DNA from: CF-46 sp042408445
GTDB taxonomy: Bacteria; Chloroflexota; Limnocylindria; Limnocylindrales; CSP1-4
DNA: 64,000 nucleotides
Direction: 5' to 3'
NCBI GenBank assembly: GCA_042408445.1
Contig: JBHORC010000011.1
Coordinates: 1-64,000 of the forward strand
How positions within the stretch are numbered: position 1 is the first letter of the stretch; each line of letters begins with the position of its first letter. Below are positions 57,861 through 64,000 of the stretch, piece by piece. Below the pieces are notes generated by a model. That model was not told the DNA's origin. It ran no database searches and was given only the letters and a program-made list of their open reading frames with translations. Position numbers and translations under genes: made by a program.

Positions 57861-58499
57861 ATGCCCACGGTCCGGTCGATCTGCGTGTTCTGCGGCGCGA
57901 GCGCCGGCGACGATCCGCGCTACGCAGCGGCGGCGGCGACGGTCGGCCGGCGACTCGCCGAGAGCGGGATCCAGCTCGTGTACGGCGGCGGCCGCCTCGG
58001 GCTGATGGGCGTCGTCGCGGACGCGGCGCTCGCGGCGGGCGGCCGCGTCGTCGGCGTCATCCCGCGCGGCCTCGTCGACCGCGAGCTGGCGCACCCGCGC
58101 GTCACCGAGCTCCGGATCGTCGAGACGCTTCACGAGCGGAAAGCCGAGATGGCCGAGCTGGCGGATGCGTTCATCGCGCTCCCGGGTGGCCTCGGCACGC
58201 TCGAGGAACTGACCGAGGTCCTGTCCTGGGCCCAGCTCGACCTCCATGCGAAGCCGATCGGGCTGCTCGATGTCGCCAACTACTACGCGTCCTTCGAGGC
58301 GTTCCTCGACCACGCGGTGGGGCAGGGGTTCCTTGCCGAGCGGCACCGGCGCCTGCTGCTGCGCGACGAGGATGTCGACCGGCTGCTCGAGCGGTTCCGG
58401 GCGTGGGAGCCGCCGGCCGGTCGCTTCGCGCCTCCGGCGCCGGCGTCCGGCGAGATCAGCGAAGGGGCCGGTCCACCGCCGAACGGCGGGAGGAGTTAG
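57861..58499 (+). CDS. LOG family protein (cytokinin riboside monophosphate phosphoribohydrolase-like)
   Basis: 212 residues. Begins SICVFCGASAGDDPRYAAAA, then LVYGGGRLGLMGVVADAAL, VVGVIPRGLVDRELAH, the active-site motifs ALPGGLGTLEELTEVLSWAQLDLH. The family cleaves nucleoside monophosphates (LOG activity) in many bacteria with no known physiological role beyond nucleotide turnover. It follows rdgB, another nucleotide-clearing enzyme. The stop TAG overlaps the convergent LCP stop by 4 bp. Confidence 0.9.
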   Translation: MPTVRSICVFCGASAGDDPRYAAAAATVGRRLAESGIQLVYGGGRLGLMGVVADAALAAGGRVVGVIPRGLVDRELAHPRVTELRIVETLHERKAEMAELADAFIALPGGLGTLEELTEVLSWAQLDLHAKPIGLLDVANYYASFEAFLDHAVGQGFLAERHRRLLLRDEDVDRLLERFRAWEPPAGRFAPPAPASGEISEGAGPPPNGGRS

Positions 58500-59974
58500 G
58501 GCGCCGAGCTCGACGAATCGCCGGAGCCGCCCTCGGGCGAGGCGCCCGCCGCGCCGCCACCCGTGCCGGCACTCCCCGACGGTGCCGGCCGCGACCCGAC
58601 CGGCCATGTCGGATCGGCGCCGGGTGGCCCGAAGACCACCTTCGTCAGCTGCGCGATCCTCGCCGTCACGGGCAGGAACGTCGACCCGTACTTCGGCGAC
58701 GACGCGGCCTTGATCTGGGGCGAGGTGAGCACGACCTTCACCGTCGAGGCGCCGCCGATCTGCTCGGCCAGCGCGGCGAGCTGGGGCAGCCGCTCGGCGG
58801 GCAGGTCCGTGTGGACGGTCGTGCCGACGGCCGCGAGCAACGACGGGAGGCGGAACAGGATCCCCGCGTTCGCCACGCCGTTGCGCAGCGCGACGAGCAC
58901 TTCCTGCTGCCGTGCCGCTCGCGTCAGGTCGCTCTCCCCGACGGCCTTCCGGATCCGGGCGTAGGCGAGGGCGTCGCTGCCGTCGAAGTGGTGCCGTCCC
59001 GGCTGGACGGACCAGCCCCGTCGGCCGTCGAGCCGCGGATAGTTCGGGTCCGCGAGCGGCTTCTTCACATCGATGTCCACGCCACCGACCGCGTCGACCA
59101 TCGTGACGAACCCGGCGAGGTCGACGGTTGCGTAGGCGTGGATCGGGATCCCGAAGAGGGCGCCGACCGCTCGTTCGAGCGTCGCGATGCCGCCGCCGGG
59201 AAAGTCGGCCGGATGGCGGTCGGCGTAGCCCATCAGCGAGTTGATCTTCGGCGCGAACGTGTTGCCGTTGCCGAGCGGGACGCCAGCGAGGTCCCGCGGG
59301 ATCGAGACCATCGAGACGGTCCGGCCCACCGGATCGAGCGAGACGACGATCAGCGAATCCGTCAGTGCCTCGGTCCGTCCCGGTGCGGAGTCGACACCGA
59401 TCAACAGGACGTTGAGCCGCTCGGTGTCGGAGGGGAGCGGCGCGGCCGAAACCGAACGGACGGACGATCCCGAGAAGATCCGGGCGAAGGTCCGCTGCGC
59501 CGCGGTGCCCGCGTTCCAGGCGAGGACGTGCGGGACGACGGTGAAGGCGAGCAGCACCGCGAGCCCCACCGCGCCGAGCGGACCCGGTCGCCCCGGATAG
59601 CGGCGATCGAGGAATGCCTGGAGCAGTGCGAGCAGCCGCCAGACGAGGATCGCGACGTTCAGGACCAGGAGGAGGCTGAGGATCTGCGGCGAGATCGCCC
59701 GGGCGAGGAGCATCGCGGGCGAGTCCGCGTGCGCGATCAGCCACGTGATGAGCAGGACGATCGCGGTCGGGCCGGCGAAGACGACTGCCGGTCGGACGCG
59801 GACGTTGGCGACCTGGCCGAGGCCGGGGAGGATGGACGAGAGGGTCGCAGCGATCAGGCGCCGGAGGTCGGAGGGGCGGCTGTCCGGTCGAACCTCACGT
59901 GCCTGGCTGCGCTCGGCGCGTGGCCGGAATCGCGGTTCGCGGGCGGTCGGCTCCCAGGTCGCGCGGTCGGACAT
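58496..59974 (-). CDS. LytR-CpsA-Psr (LCP) family protein
   Basis: 492 residues. N-terminal basic stretch, then membrane helices (about 60-80, 90-110 and 140-160: SILPGLGQVANVRVRP, AIVLLITWLIAHAD, GAVGLAVLLAFTVVPHVLA). The LCP domain lies about 185-420: LNVLLIGVDSAPGRTEALTDS, MVSIPRDLAGVPLGNGNTF, INSLMGYADRHP, VDAVGGVDIDV, ALAYARIRKAVGESDLTRAARQQEVL. LCP proteins attach wall teichoic acid, arabinogalactan or capsule to peptidoglycan. It is an attractive acceptor enzyme for the exported glycan above, though this is inference. Confidence 0.92.
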   Translation of the reverse strand: MSDRATWEPTAREPRFRPRAERSQAREVRPDSRPSDLRRLIAATLSSILPGLGQVANVRVRPAVVFAGPTAIVLLITWLIAHADSPAMLLARAISPQILSLLLVLNVAILVWRLLALLQAFLDRRYPGRPGPLGAVGLAVLLAFTVVPHVLAWNAGTAAQRTFARIFSGSSVRSVSAAPLPSDTERLNVLLIGVDSAPGRTEALTDSLIVVSLDPVGRTVSMVSIPRDLAGVPLGNGNTFAPKINSLMGYADRHPADFPGGGIATLERAVGALFGIPIHAYATVDLAGFVTMVDAVGGVDIDVKKPLADPNYPRLDGRRGWSVQPGRHHFDGSDALAYARIRKAVGESDLTRAARQQEVLVALRNGVANAGILFRLPSLLAAVGTTVHTDLPAERLPQLAALAEQIGGASTVKVVLTSPQIKAASSPKYGSTFLPVTARIAQLTKVVFGPPGADPTWPVGSRPAPSGSAGTGGGAAGASPEGGSGDSSSSAP

Positions 59975-59983
59975 CTGTCACCG

Positions 59984-59989
59984 AGTGTA
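59984..59989 (-). promoter_or_regulatory. -10 box TACACT, near-leaderless, for the LCP gene
   Basis: On the minus strand TACACT, 9 nt, then ATG 59974. No ribosome site between. Confidence 0.5.
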
Positions 59990-60046
59990 GCTGCGACGAC
60001 GGGGACGTGTGCCGTCGCGGAGCGGGTCGGACGAACTGGACGTGGC

Positions 60047-60089
60047 GACGCCGGGCGATCGATCAGCCTGCCAGTGATCGCCCGGCGTC
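60047..60089 (-). terminator. Strong 14-bp inverted-repeat hairpin
   Basis: GACGCCGGGCGATC (60047-60060) pairs perfectly with GATCGCCCGGCGTC (60076-60089), loop 15 nt. On the minus strand it is 84 bp past the stop of the 91-residue gene, upstream of the LCP promoter, so it should end that transcript. Confidence 0.55.
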
Positions 60090-60173
60090 AAACCCTGTGA
60101 CGAGCGGTGCCGGCGCTGTGTTCCGCTGGCGGGCCGTCAGCTTGACCGGAGCCGACTCGGCCAGTCGCTGGGC

Positions 60174-60449
60174 CTACTTGCTCGCCTCGTACTCGGCGCC
60201 CAGGAGCTGCGAGACCGCCCGTGCCTCCGCCCACCCGGCCGAGCCCATCTCCGCCTCGTCCTGGCGGCGGAGCGCCGCACGCCACGCGATCAGGAGCTCC
60301 TCGGGCGTCGCGGTCCGGATCGCGTCGTCGTACCGGGCGCTGGTCGACCGCGCCCGCGCATCCTCGGCATCCCCGCGAGCCGATGCCGCGCGCTCGGCAT
60401 CGAGCCAGTCGCGGGCGAGGTCCTCGATAGCGGGGGAGTCATCAGTCAT
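60174..60449 (-). CDS. Hypothetical small acidic protein
   Basis: 91 residues, no signal or membrane helix, highly charged and helical (AIEDLARDWLDAERAASARGD, ARYDDAIRTATPEELLIAWRAALRRQDEAEM). Family not recognised. Start ATG 60449 is set by the adjacent -10 box; MRA-MTD at 60458 is the alternative. It could be a small regulator or a chaperone-like protein; nothing supports a specific role. Confidence 0.55.
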   Translation of the reverse strand: MTDDSPAIEDLARDWLDAERAASARGDAEDARARSTSARYDDAIRTATPEELLIAWRAALRRQDEAEMGSAGWAEARAVSQLLGAEYEASK

Positions 60450-60456
60450 CGCTCGC

Positions 60457-60462
60457 ATGGTA
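60457..60462 (-). promoter_or_regulatory. -10 box TACCAT, leaderless-type
   Basis: Minus-strand TACCAT, 7 nt, then ATG 60449. Confidence 0.4.
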
Positions 60463-60604
60463 CGGCTCGGTGCGTCGTGAGACGGGCGTTCCCCGGCGGG
60501 GGACGCGTCGCGGCCTCCGACACTGCCGCCCGCTGCTCGACGTGGGAAGTCCATGCCGGCGATCCGTCGCGCCGTTGTAGTGTCGCGGGGCGCCGTCCTG
60601 GGCG

Positions 60605-60610
60605 TAGGGT
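60605..60610 (+). promoter_or_regulatory. -10 box TAGGGT, leaderless-type
   Basis: TAGGGT, six bases (CATGCC), then GTG 60617. Supports the short gene that follows. Confidence 0.45.
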
Positions 60611-60616
60611 CATGCC

Positions 60617-60895
60617 GTGGCTGGTCGTGTGTCGGATGCACCGGGGTTCATGTCGGATTCGTCCGGCGGTTTCGGGCAGCCCCTGCTGGTCCTGAACCCG
60701 AGCCATGACCTGGACTTCCGACGCCATGCCCACGACCTGATGGCGCTCGAAGGCTTCAGCTCGCCCGAATCCCTGCAACGCGCGCTGCGCGACGCCTATC
60801 CCCGCGCGAGCGTCCGGCCTCGCGATCTCTCGAATGAGGCCGTGCGGACCTGGTATGTCTATCGCGAGGGCCGCTGGGTCAAGGGCCGGGACTGA
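60617..60895 (+). CDS. Hypothetical small protein
   Basis: 92 residues from GTG 60617. The mid region NPSHDLDFRRHAHDLMALEGFSSPESLQRALRDAYPRASVRPR and the C-terminal TWYVYREGRWVKG look like a conserved compact domain, but I cannot name it. No signal peptide. Coding bias is normal. It faces away from the minus-strand gene at 60174 and converges with the iron-permease-like gene. Confidence 0.55.
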   Translation: MAGRVSDAPGFMSDSSGGFGQPLLVLNPSHDLDFRRHAHDLMALEGFSSPESLQRALRDAYPRASVRPRDLSNEAVRTWYVYREGRWVKGRD

Positions 60896-60965
60896 CTCGG
60901 GCCGGACTTGCGGGCGACGCTCCGGCGGGGCGTGCCCCACCCTTGGCGGGTGTCCGCGGGATCGG

Positions 60966-61457
60966 TCAGGCCTTGGCTGCTCGGCTGGTCGCCGCGGCGC
61001 GCGGCTGGCGGGTCCGCCGCCGCGATCCTCGCGTTTCCGTTGCCTTGCCGCGCTCCGAGCGGGCCATCTTCAGGAGTTCCTGCTCGCGCTCGACCAGGAC
61101 GCTCTCGGGCGCCTGATCCAGCGCGATGAACTCGTTCCGCGCGTCCTGAACGGCCCGGATCAGCTCGTCCAGCTTGAGCTGGGTCGCCTTGGCGGATCGG
61201 TTCGCGCTGTTCTGGATGACGAACACCATCCAGAACGTGACGACCGTCGTCGTCGTGTTGATGAACAGCTGCCACGTGTCCGAGAAGTTGAACAGCGGCC
61301 CGGTGATCGCCCAGACGACCACCAGCAGCACGGAGCCGGCAAGCGCCGGCAGCGACCCGAGGGCGACCGTCAGGGCATCAGCAACTCGATTGAACCGCTC
61401 GCCGAACGTCCGATCCGGACGCGTCCCCCGCTGTTTCGCGCTCACCGCTGCAGTCAC
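60966..61457 (-). CDS. Low-affinity iron permease family protein
   Basis: 163 residues from GTG 61457, with GAGGAG 6 nt upstream. Two membrane helices: about 36-54 (ALAGSVLLVVVWAITGPLF) and 67-84 (TTTTVVTFWMVFVIQNSAN), flanked by the conserved FGERFNRVADALTVALGS and TQLKLDELIRAVQDARNEFIALD, which fit PF04120. A basic tail follows (about 140-163). Named low-affinity iron permease in yeast; the bacterial proteins have no proven function. It precedes the hemerythrin gene in the same direction by 189 bp of spacer. Confidence 0.85.
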   Translation of the reverse strand: MTAAVSAKQRGTRPDRTFGERFNRVADALTVALGSLPALAGSVLLVVVWAITGPLFNFSDTWQLFINTTTTVVTFWMVFVIQNSANRSAKATQLKLDELIRAVQDARNEFIALDQAPESVLVEREQELLKMARSERGKATETRGSRRRTRQPRAAATSRAAKA

Positions 61458-61646
61458 GTCGGTCTCCTCGAGTCAAGCCGCGACACGCACATTTGACGCG
61501 ACTGCCGCTGTCGCGCCGCACGTCACACAGCGGCGCGATCCCCCGCATCGCATTCCAGACGAACGGGCGTTGCAGCGCCAGCAGTGGCCTGCCTGCCCGG
61601 CGTTGCGGGCAGGCGACAGGCGATGCCGACGAGCGGGGTCCGTGGC

Positions 61647-62111
61647 TCAGCGGCTCGGCGGGATCCCCAGCTCCTGCTGCGCGGACACGCGTCGCTCGGC
61701 CATCCGCTCGCCGAGATCCTCGAGCTCCTGACGGTCGAACACCTGACGAGCCTGCTTGAACATCTCGTCCTCCTCTTCCTCGATGTGGTGCTCGACGTTC
61801 TCCTTCATGACCGTCGCCTTGGCGCCCCACGTCTCGTCGGTGACGTCCAGGCCCTCGAGCTCCGCCATGACCGTGTCGACGACGTGGTGCTCCTCGTAGC
61901 CCTCGAGGACGATCGCCTTCGCCTTCGGGTGCTCCTTCAGCGCTGGGTAGAAGATCTCCTCCTCGATGATCTCGTGGATCGTCAGATCGCCCTTGATCGT
62001 GGCGAAGAGCTCCTCGCGGATCTTCACGCCGCGTTCCGTGGTCGAGTCGAGCCGGGCCAGCAGATCCTTGATCTTGTCGTGGTCGGCCTTGAGCATCGCG
62101 ATGGCATCCAT
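61647..62111 (-). CDS. Hemerythrin-like HHE cation-binding domain protein
   Basis: 154 residues, a four-helix bundle. Iron-ligand motifs: MLKADHDKIKDLLARLD, TIHEIIEEEIFYPAL, YEEHHVVDTVMAEL and VEHHIEEEEDEMFKQ. His/Glu pairs fit a di-iron site for O2 or NO binding, or iron storage. ATG 62111 has AGGAGG about 6 nt upstream. A promoter with a 17-nt spaced -35/-10 pair is seen upstream. Confidence 0.9.
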   Translation of the reverse strand: MDAIAMLKADHDKIKDLLARLDSTTERGVKIREELFATIKGDLTIHEIIEEEIFYPALKEHPKAKAIVLEGYEEHHVVDTVMAELEGLDVTDETWGAKATVMKENVEHHIEEEEDEMFKQARQVFDRQELEDLGERMAERRVSAQQELGIPPSR

Positions 62112-62172
62112 CGGTGGCCTCCTGAGTGGGCAGGGACGACGGCGCGGGGATGCGGCCGTCGTCGGTCGCCTG

Positions 62173-62201
62173 ACCCTACCGAGCGGTGCCGCCGACGTCA
62201 G
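62173..62201 (-). promoter_or_regulatory. Promoter (-35 CTGACG, 17-nt spacer, -10 TAGGGT) for the hemerythrin gene
   Basis: Minus strand: CTGACG (62196-62201), 17 nt, TAGGGT (62173-62178), leader about 55 nt with AGGAGG before ATG 62111. This is the clearest two-part promoter in the window. Confidence 0.5.
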
Positions 62202-62354
62202 GACCGGATTTTCGTAACAGGCCTCCCCGATTCATGTCGTCTGGCTCGCGGCCGTTCGGCGCGCAGGGGCCAGGGCGCTCGGCGCCGCTGGCGCCGCACC
62301 GGCCGTGACCCGCGCAGCGCCCGCCGGTGCCCTCGTCAGCGGTCGCCGCCCGCG

Positions 62355-62735
62355 CTAGGACGCGTCGTGGAGGACCGCCAGGATGTTGCCCGCCGGATCC
62401 TTGAACCAGGCGATGTCCGGGCCGTACCCATCGCCCCGGGCGATGCCCTTCTCGTCCTGGGTCATCCCCGGATACCGCTCGAACTCGACGCCGGCCGCCG
62501 TGAGGTCATCGACCGCGGCGTCGAGATCGTCGACCGGGAAGTTCAGCACCGTGAACGTGGCCGGCTCGTGGGCTTCCTTCGGGTAGATGAAGACGCTGTG
62601 GCCGTTCGAGAACTGGATGCCCAGACCGCCCATCCGGTCGGTCGTCTCGAGGCCGAGGACATCGCGGTAGAACGTTCGGGCGGCGTCGACATCATTCGTC
62701 GAGTAGCCCGAGAACGCGGTCGCGTTGGTCAACAT
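62355..62735 (-). CDS. VOC (glyoxalase/bleomycin-resistance fold) protein
   Basis: 126 residues. Two beta-alpha-beta-beta-beta units: FSGYSTNDVDAARTFYRDVLGLETTD, GLGIQFSNGHSVFIYPKE, NFPVDDLDAAVDDLTAAGVEF, IAWFKDPAGNILAVLHD. Metal-ligand His and Glu are only partly conserved, so catalysis is uncertain. ATG 62735 is preceded by AGGAGG 7-8 nt upstream. A TACACG box at 62787-62792 (minus) may be its -10. Confidence 0.87.
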   Translation of the reverse strand: MLTNATAFSGYSTNDVDAARTFYRDVLGLETTDRMGGLGIQFSNGHSVFIYPKEAHEPATFTVLNFPVDDLDAAVDDLTAAGVEFERYPGMTQDEKGIARGDGYGPDIAWFKDPAGNILAVLHDAS

Positions 62736-62873
62736 GAACCTGCCTCCTGGCTGGGGTGGATCGTCGCCGTGGGGTCGTCATCGTGTAGACGACGGCCGGG
62801 CGCCCGACTCATCGCCGGGGACCGCGGGACCGAGGCGAACGATCGCCCAGCCGCTGCGTCGAACCAGCCTGGT

Positions 62874-63056
62874 TCAGAACTCGCGGATGGGCCCGAACAC
62901 GATCAGGGCGACGGCGACGATGAGGATCACGATCGCCACGATCCGGCCGATCATCTCGGCGCGTTCGGCGTCCAGCCGCCGCTCGCCGACGATCAACGGC
63001 GTCGCGCTCCGCACCGCCCGGGACGGTTCGTGCTCGTCGCCCACGACCTCCTCCAT
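62874..63056 (-). CDS. Small membrane protein, unknown
   Basis: 60 codons from ATG 63056. A charged N terminus (EEVVGDEHEPSRAVRSATPLI) is followed by one hydrophobic helix (about 37-55: IVAIVILIVAVALIVFGPI). No ribosome site of note; starts at later codons are possible. Function unknown. It is placed between the VOC gene and the DoxD-like gene, same strand. Confidence 0.45.
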   Translation of the reverse strand: MEEVVGDEHEPSRAVRSATPLIVGERRLDAERAEMIGRIVAIVILIVAVALIVFGPIREF

Positions 63057-63288
63057 CCTGAGCCGCCGGCATCGCCCCGCACCGGCCGCGGCCGAGCGGA
63101 GCACCTCCGGTCCGGGGACGTCGACTCGGTGGGGGTCGGACGAGCGCCGTCCCGCCGCGGACCGGAGGTCGCGCTAGGGTCGGGGCGCCGGAGCGATCGG
63201 GCAACTCGGACAACCTACCTATCCGTCGGTCGACGATCCGGCGGCGCGGTTGGCCCGAGGCGCGCCGCGGCTCGATGCCGGGCACAAA

Positions 63289-63320
63289 CGAACGACCCGG
63301 CCACCGGGCCGGGTCGTTCG
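63289..63320 (-). terminator. Perfect 14-bp terminator hairpin
   Basis: CGAACGACCCGGCC (63289-63302) pairs with GGCCGGGTCGTTCG (63307-63320), tetraloop ACCG. On the minus strand TTTGTG follows, giving the nearest thing to a U-tract here. It is 16 bp past the DoxD-like stop. Confidence 0.75.
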
Positions 63321-63335
63321 GGGAAGCGGACGAGG

Positions 63336-64000
63336 TCAGCTGACGCCGGCCGCCTGGTAGGCGGGTCGATCCGTCCGGACCGTTGCTCGCCAGGGCGTTC
63401 CGAGCATCGGGAGCAGGTAGCGGTCGAGCCCGTAGTAGCCCGCGACCTTCCACGCGAGCATCAGCCCGATGGCCATCGCGAACAGGATCGGGTTGGTGGA
63501 TGCGGAGCCGGCGAGGAGGAACGACATGTTCATCATCGCCCCGAAGAAGGCGGCAACTCCGACCAGGGCGCCGAGGAGGAGGCCGATCCCGACGGCGAGC
63601 TCACCGAACGAGATCACCCAGGCGAACCACGTCTGATGGTGTCCGTTCAGGAGGAAGGTCAGGAAGTCGCGATACCAGTCGAACGCGATCGGGCCCTTGC
63701 CCGTCTCGGGCGCCACTGCGACGGCGTTCTTCCAGTAGCCGGCAAGGGCGTTGCCGCCGTCGAGCCAGCCACCACCGGTGATCTTGTGCCAGCTCGCCTC
63801 GACCCAGCTGAAGCCGAGGAACAGGCGGATCGGAAGCCAGAACAGGCCCGCCTGCGTGTTCGAGAACAGGTACCGCGTGAACGCGGGCCCCTCGATCTGG
63901 ACCTCGCTCGCGCCGGTGTCCTTGCGGCCCTGGAACATCAACACCACGACGGCGATGAACAGGACCCAGAAGCCAACGGTGGCCGCCTGGCGGAGGGTCT
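63336..64000 (-). CDS. DoxX/DoxD-like membrane protein (N-terminal part lies outside the window)
   Basis: About 220 residues visible; the frame stays open to the window edge with a hydrophobic helix (FWVLFIAVVVLMF) before the GTG/ATG at 63947-63938, so the true start is beyond position 64000. Later helices and conserved blocks: AGLFWLPIRLFLGFSWVEASWHK, WFAWVISFGELAVGIGLLLGA, VAAFFGAMMNMSFLLAGSAST, GLMLAWKVAGYYGLDRYLLP. The family includes the thiosulfate:quinone oxidoreductase small subunit DoxD and general DoxX proteins; no sulfur genes are visible here to decide. Confidence 0.85.
   Translation of the reverse strand, partial: TLRQAATVGFWVLFIAVVVLMFQGRKDTGASEVQIEGPAFTRYLFSNTQAGLFWLPIRLFLGFSWVEASWHKITGGGWLDGGNALAGYWKNAVAVAPETGKGPIAFDWYRDFLTFLLNGHHQTWFAWVISFGELAVGIGLLLGALVGVAAFFGAMMNMSFLLAGSASTNPILFAMAIGLMLAWKVAGYYGLDRYLLPMLGTPWRATVRTDRPAYQAAGVS

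Noticed and set aside
57704..60100. A 798-codon plus-strand open frame across LOG and LCP
   Set aside because: Overlaps two clear genes; no recognisable domain; composition typical of GC-rich out-of-frame translation.
1..64000. CRISPR arrays, prophage, transposases, rRNA and tRNA genes
   Set aside because: None was seen; the only regular repeats are the two 11-bp arrays, which have no spacers.

Overview
The window is about 70% GC chromosomal DNA, densely packed, with G/C in most third codon positions and many GTG and TTG starts. Gene content points to a free-living, single-membrane-like bacterium. It has a LytR-CpsA-Psr (LCP) protein, a DarA-type c-di-AMP receptor, MreBC, a GuaB3-type IMP dehydrogenase relative, a probable F420-linked reductase fold and a RskA-type anti-sigma factor. 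My best guess is Chloroflexota, possibly the Limnocylindria-like lineages; this is inference from gene content, not a taxonomic result. No tRNA, rRNA, CRISPR array, prophage or insertion sequence was seen.

Layout. 1-7.3 kb: a truncated nickel/cobalt-exporter-like gene, a thymidylate kinase - ECF sigma - RskA anti-sigma operon, a GGDEF protein divergent from a c-di-AMP receptor, a DinB-like protein, GuaB3 and a DUF385-type protein. 7.3-10.3 kb: a gene-poor stretch with DUF1028, a tiny Cys-rich protein, a small membrane protein and two unusual 11-bp tandem-repeat arrays, each followed by a strong hairpin. 10.3-18.3 kb: truncated globin, GuaA with a long N-terminal extension, a run of zinc-ribbon and membrane proteins, and a CPBP protease. 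18.5-24.9 kb: radC-mreB-mreC, then rmlA-rmlB-rmlD-rmlC (dTDP-rhamnose). 25.1-32.5 kb: a secreted His/Cys protein, a GH18 hydrolase, two glycosyltransferases, a DUF3048 protein and a 15-residue-repeat protein.

32.7-52.8 kb is a surface-glycan locus. One tightly overlapping operon (32713-48354) starts with what looks like the full Wbp/Wlb-type pathway to a 2,3-diacetamido-2,3-dideoxy-mannuronic acid nucleotide sugar: acetyltransferase, aminotransferase, oxidoreductase, dehydrogenase, 2-epimerase. It continues into five glycosyltransferases, including a 1036-residue multi-module one, and a methyltransferase. A convergent Wzm/Wzt-type ABC exporter, a second nucleotide-sugar dehydrogenase and another glycosyltransferase follow. 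Together with the rml genes and the LCP protein at 58.5 kb, this suggests an exported rhamnose- and uronic-acid-containing wall or capsule polymer.

53-64 kb holds housekeeping genes (PPIC foldase, MazG, RNase PH, RdgB, LOG) and small stress or membrane genes (low-affinity iron permease family, hemerythrin, VOC protein, DoxD/DoxX-like fragment).

A recurrent promoter theme is a TANNNT -10 box 6-9 nt before the start codon, seen at twelve genes on both strands, which suggests leaderless transcripts. Sites with a good Shine-Dalgarno (AGGAGG-like) also occur, so both modes coexist.
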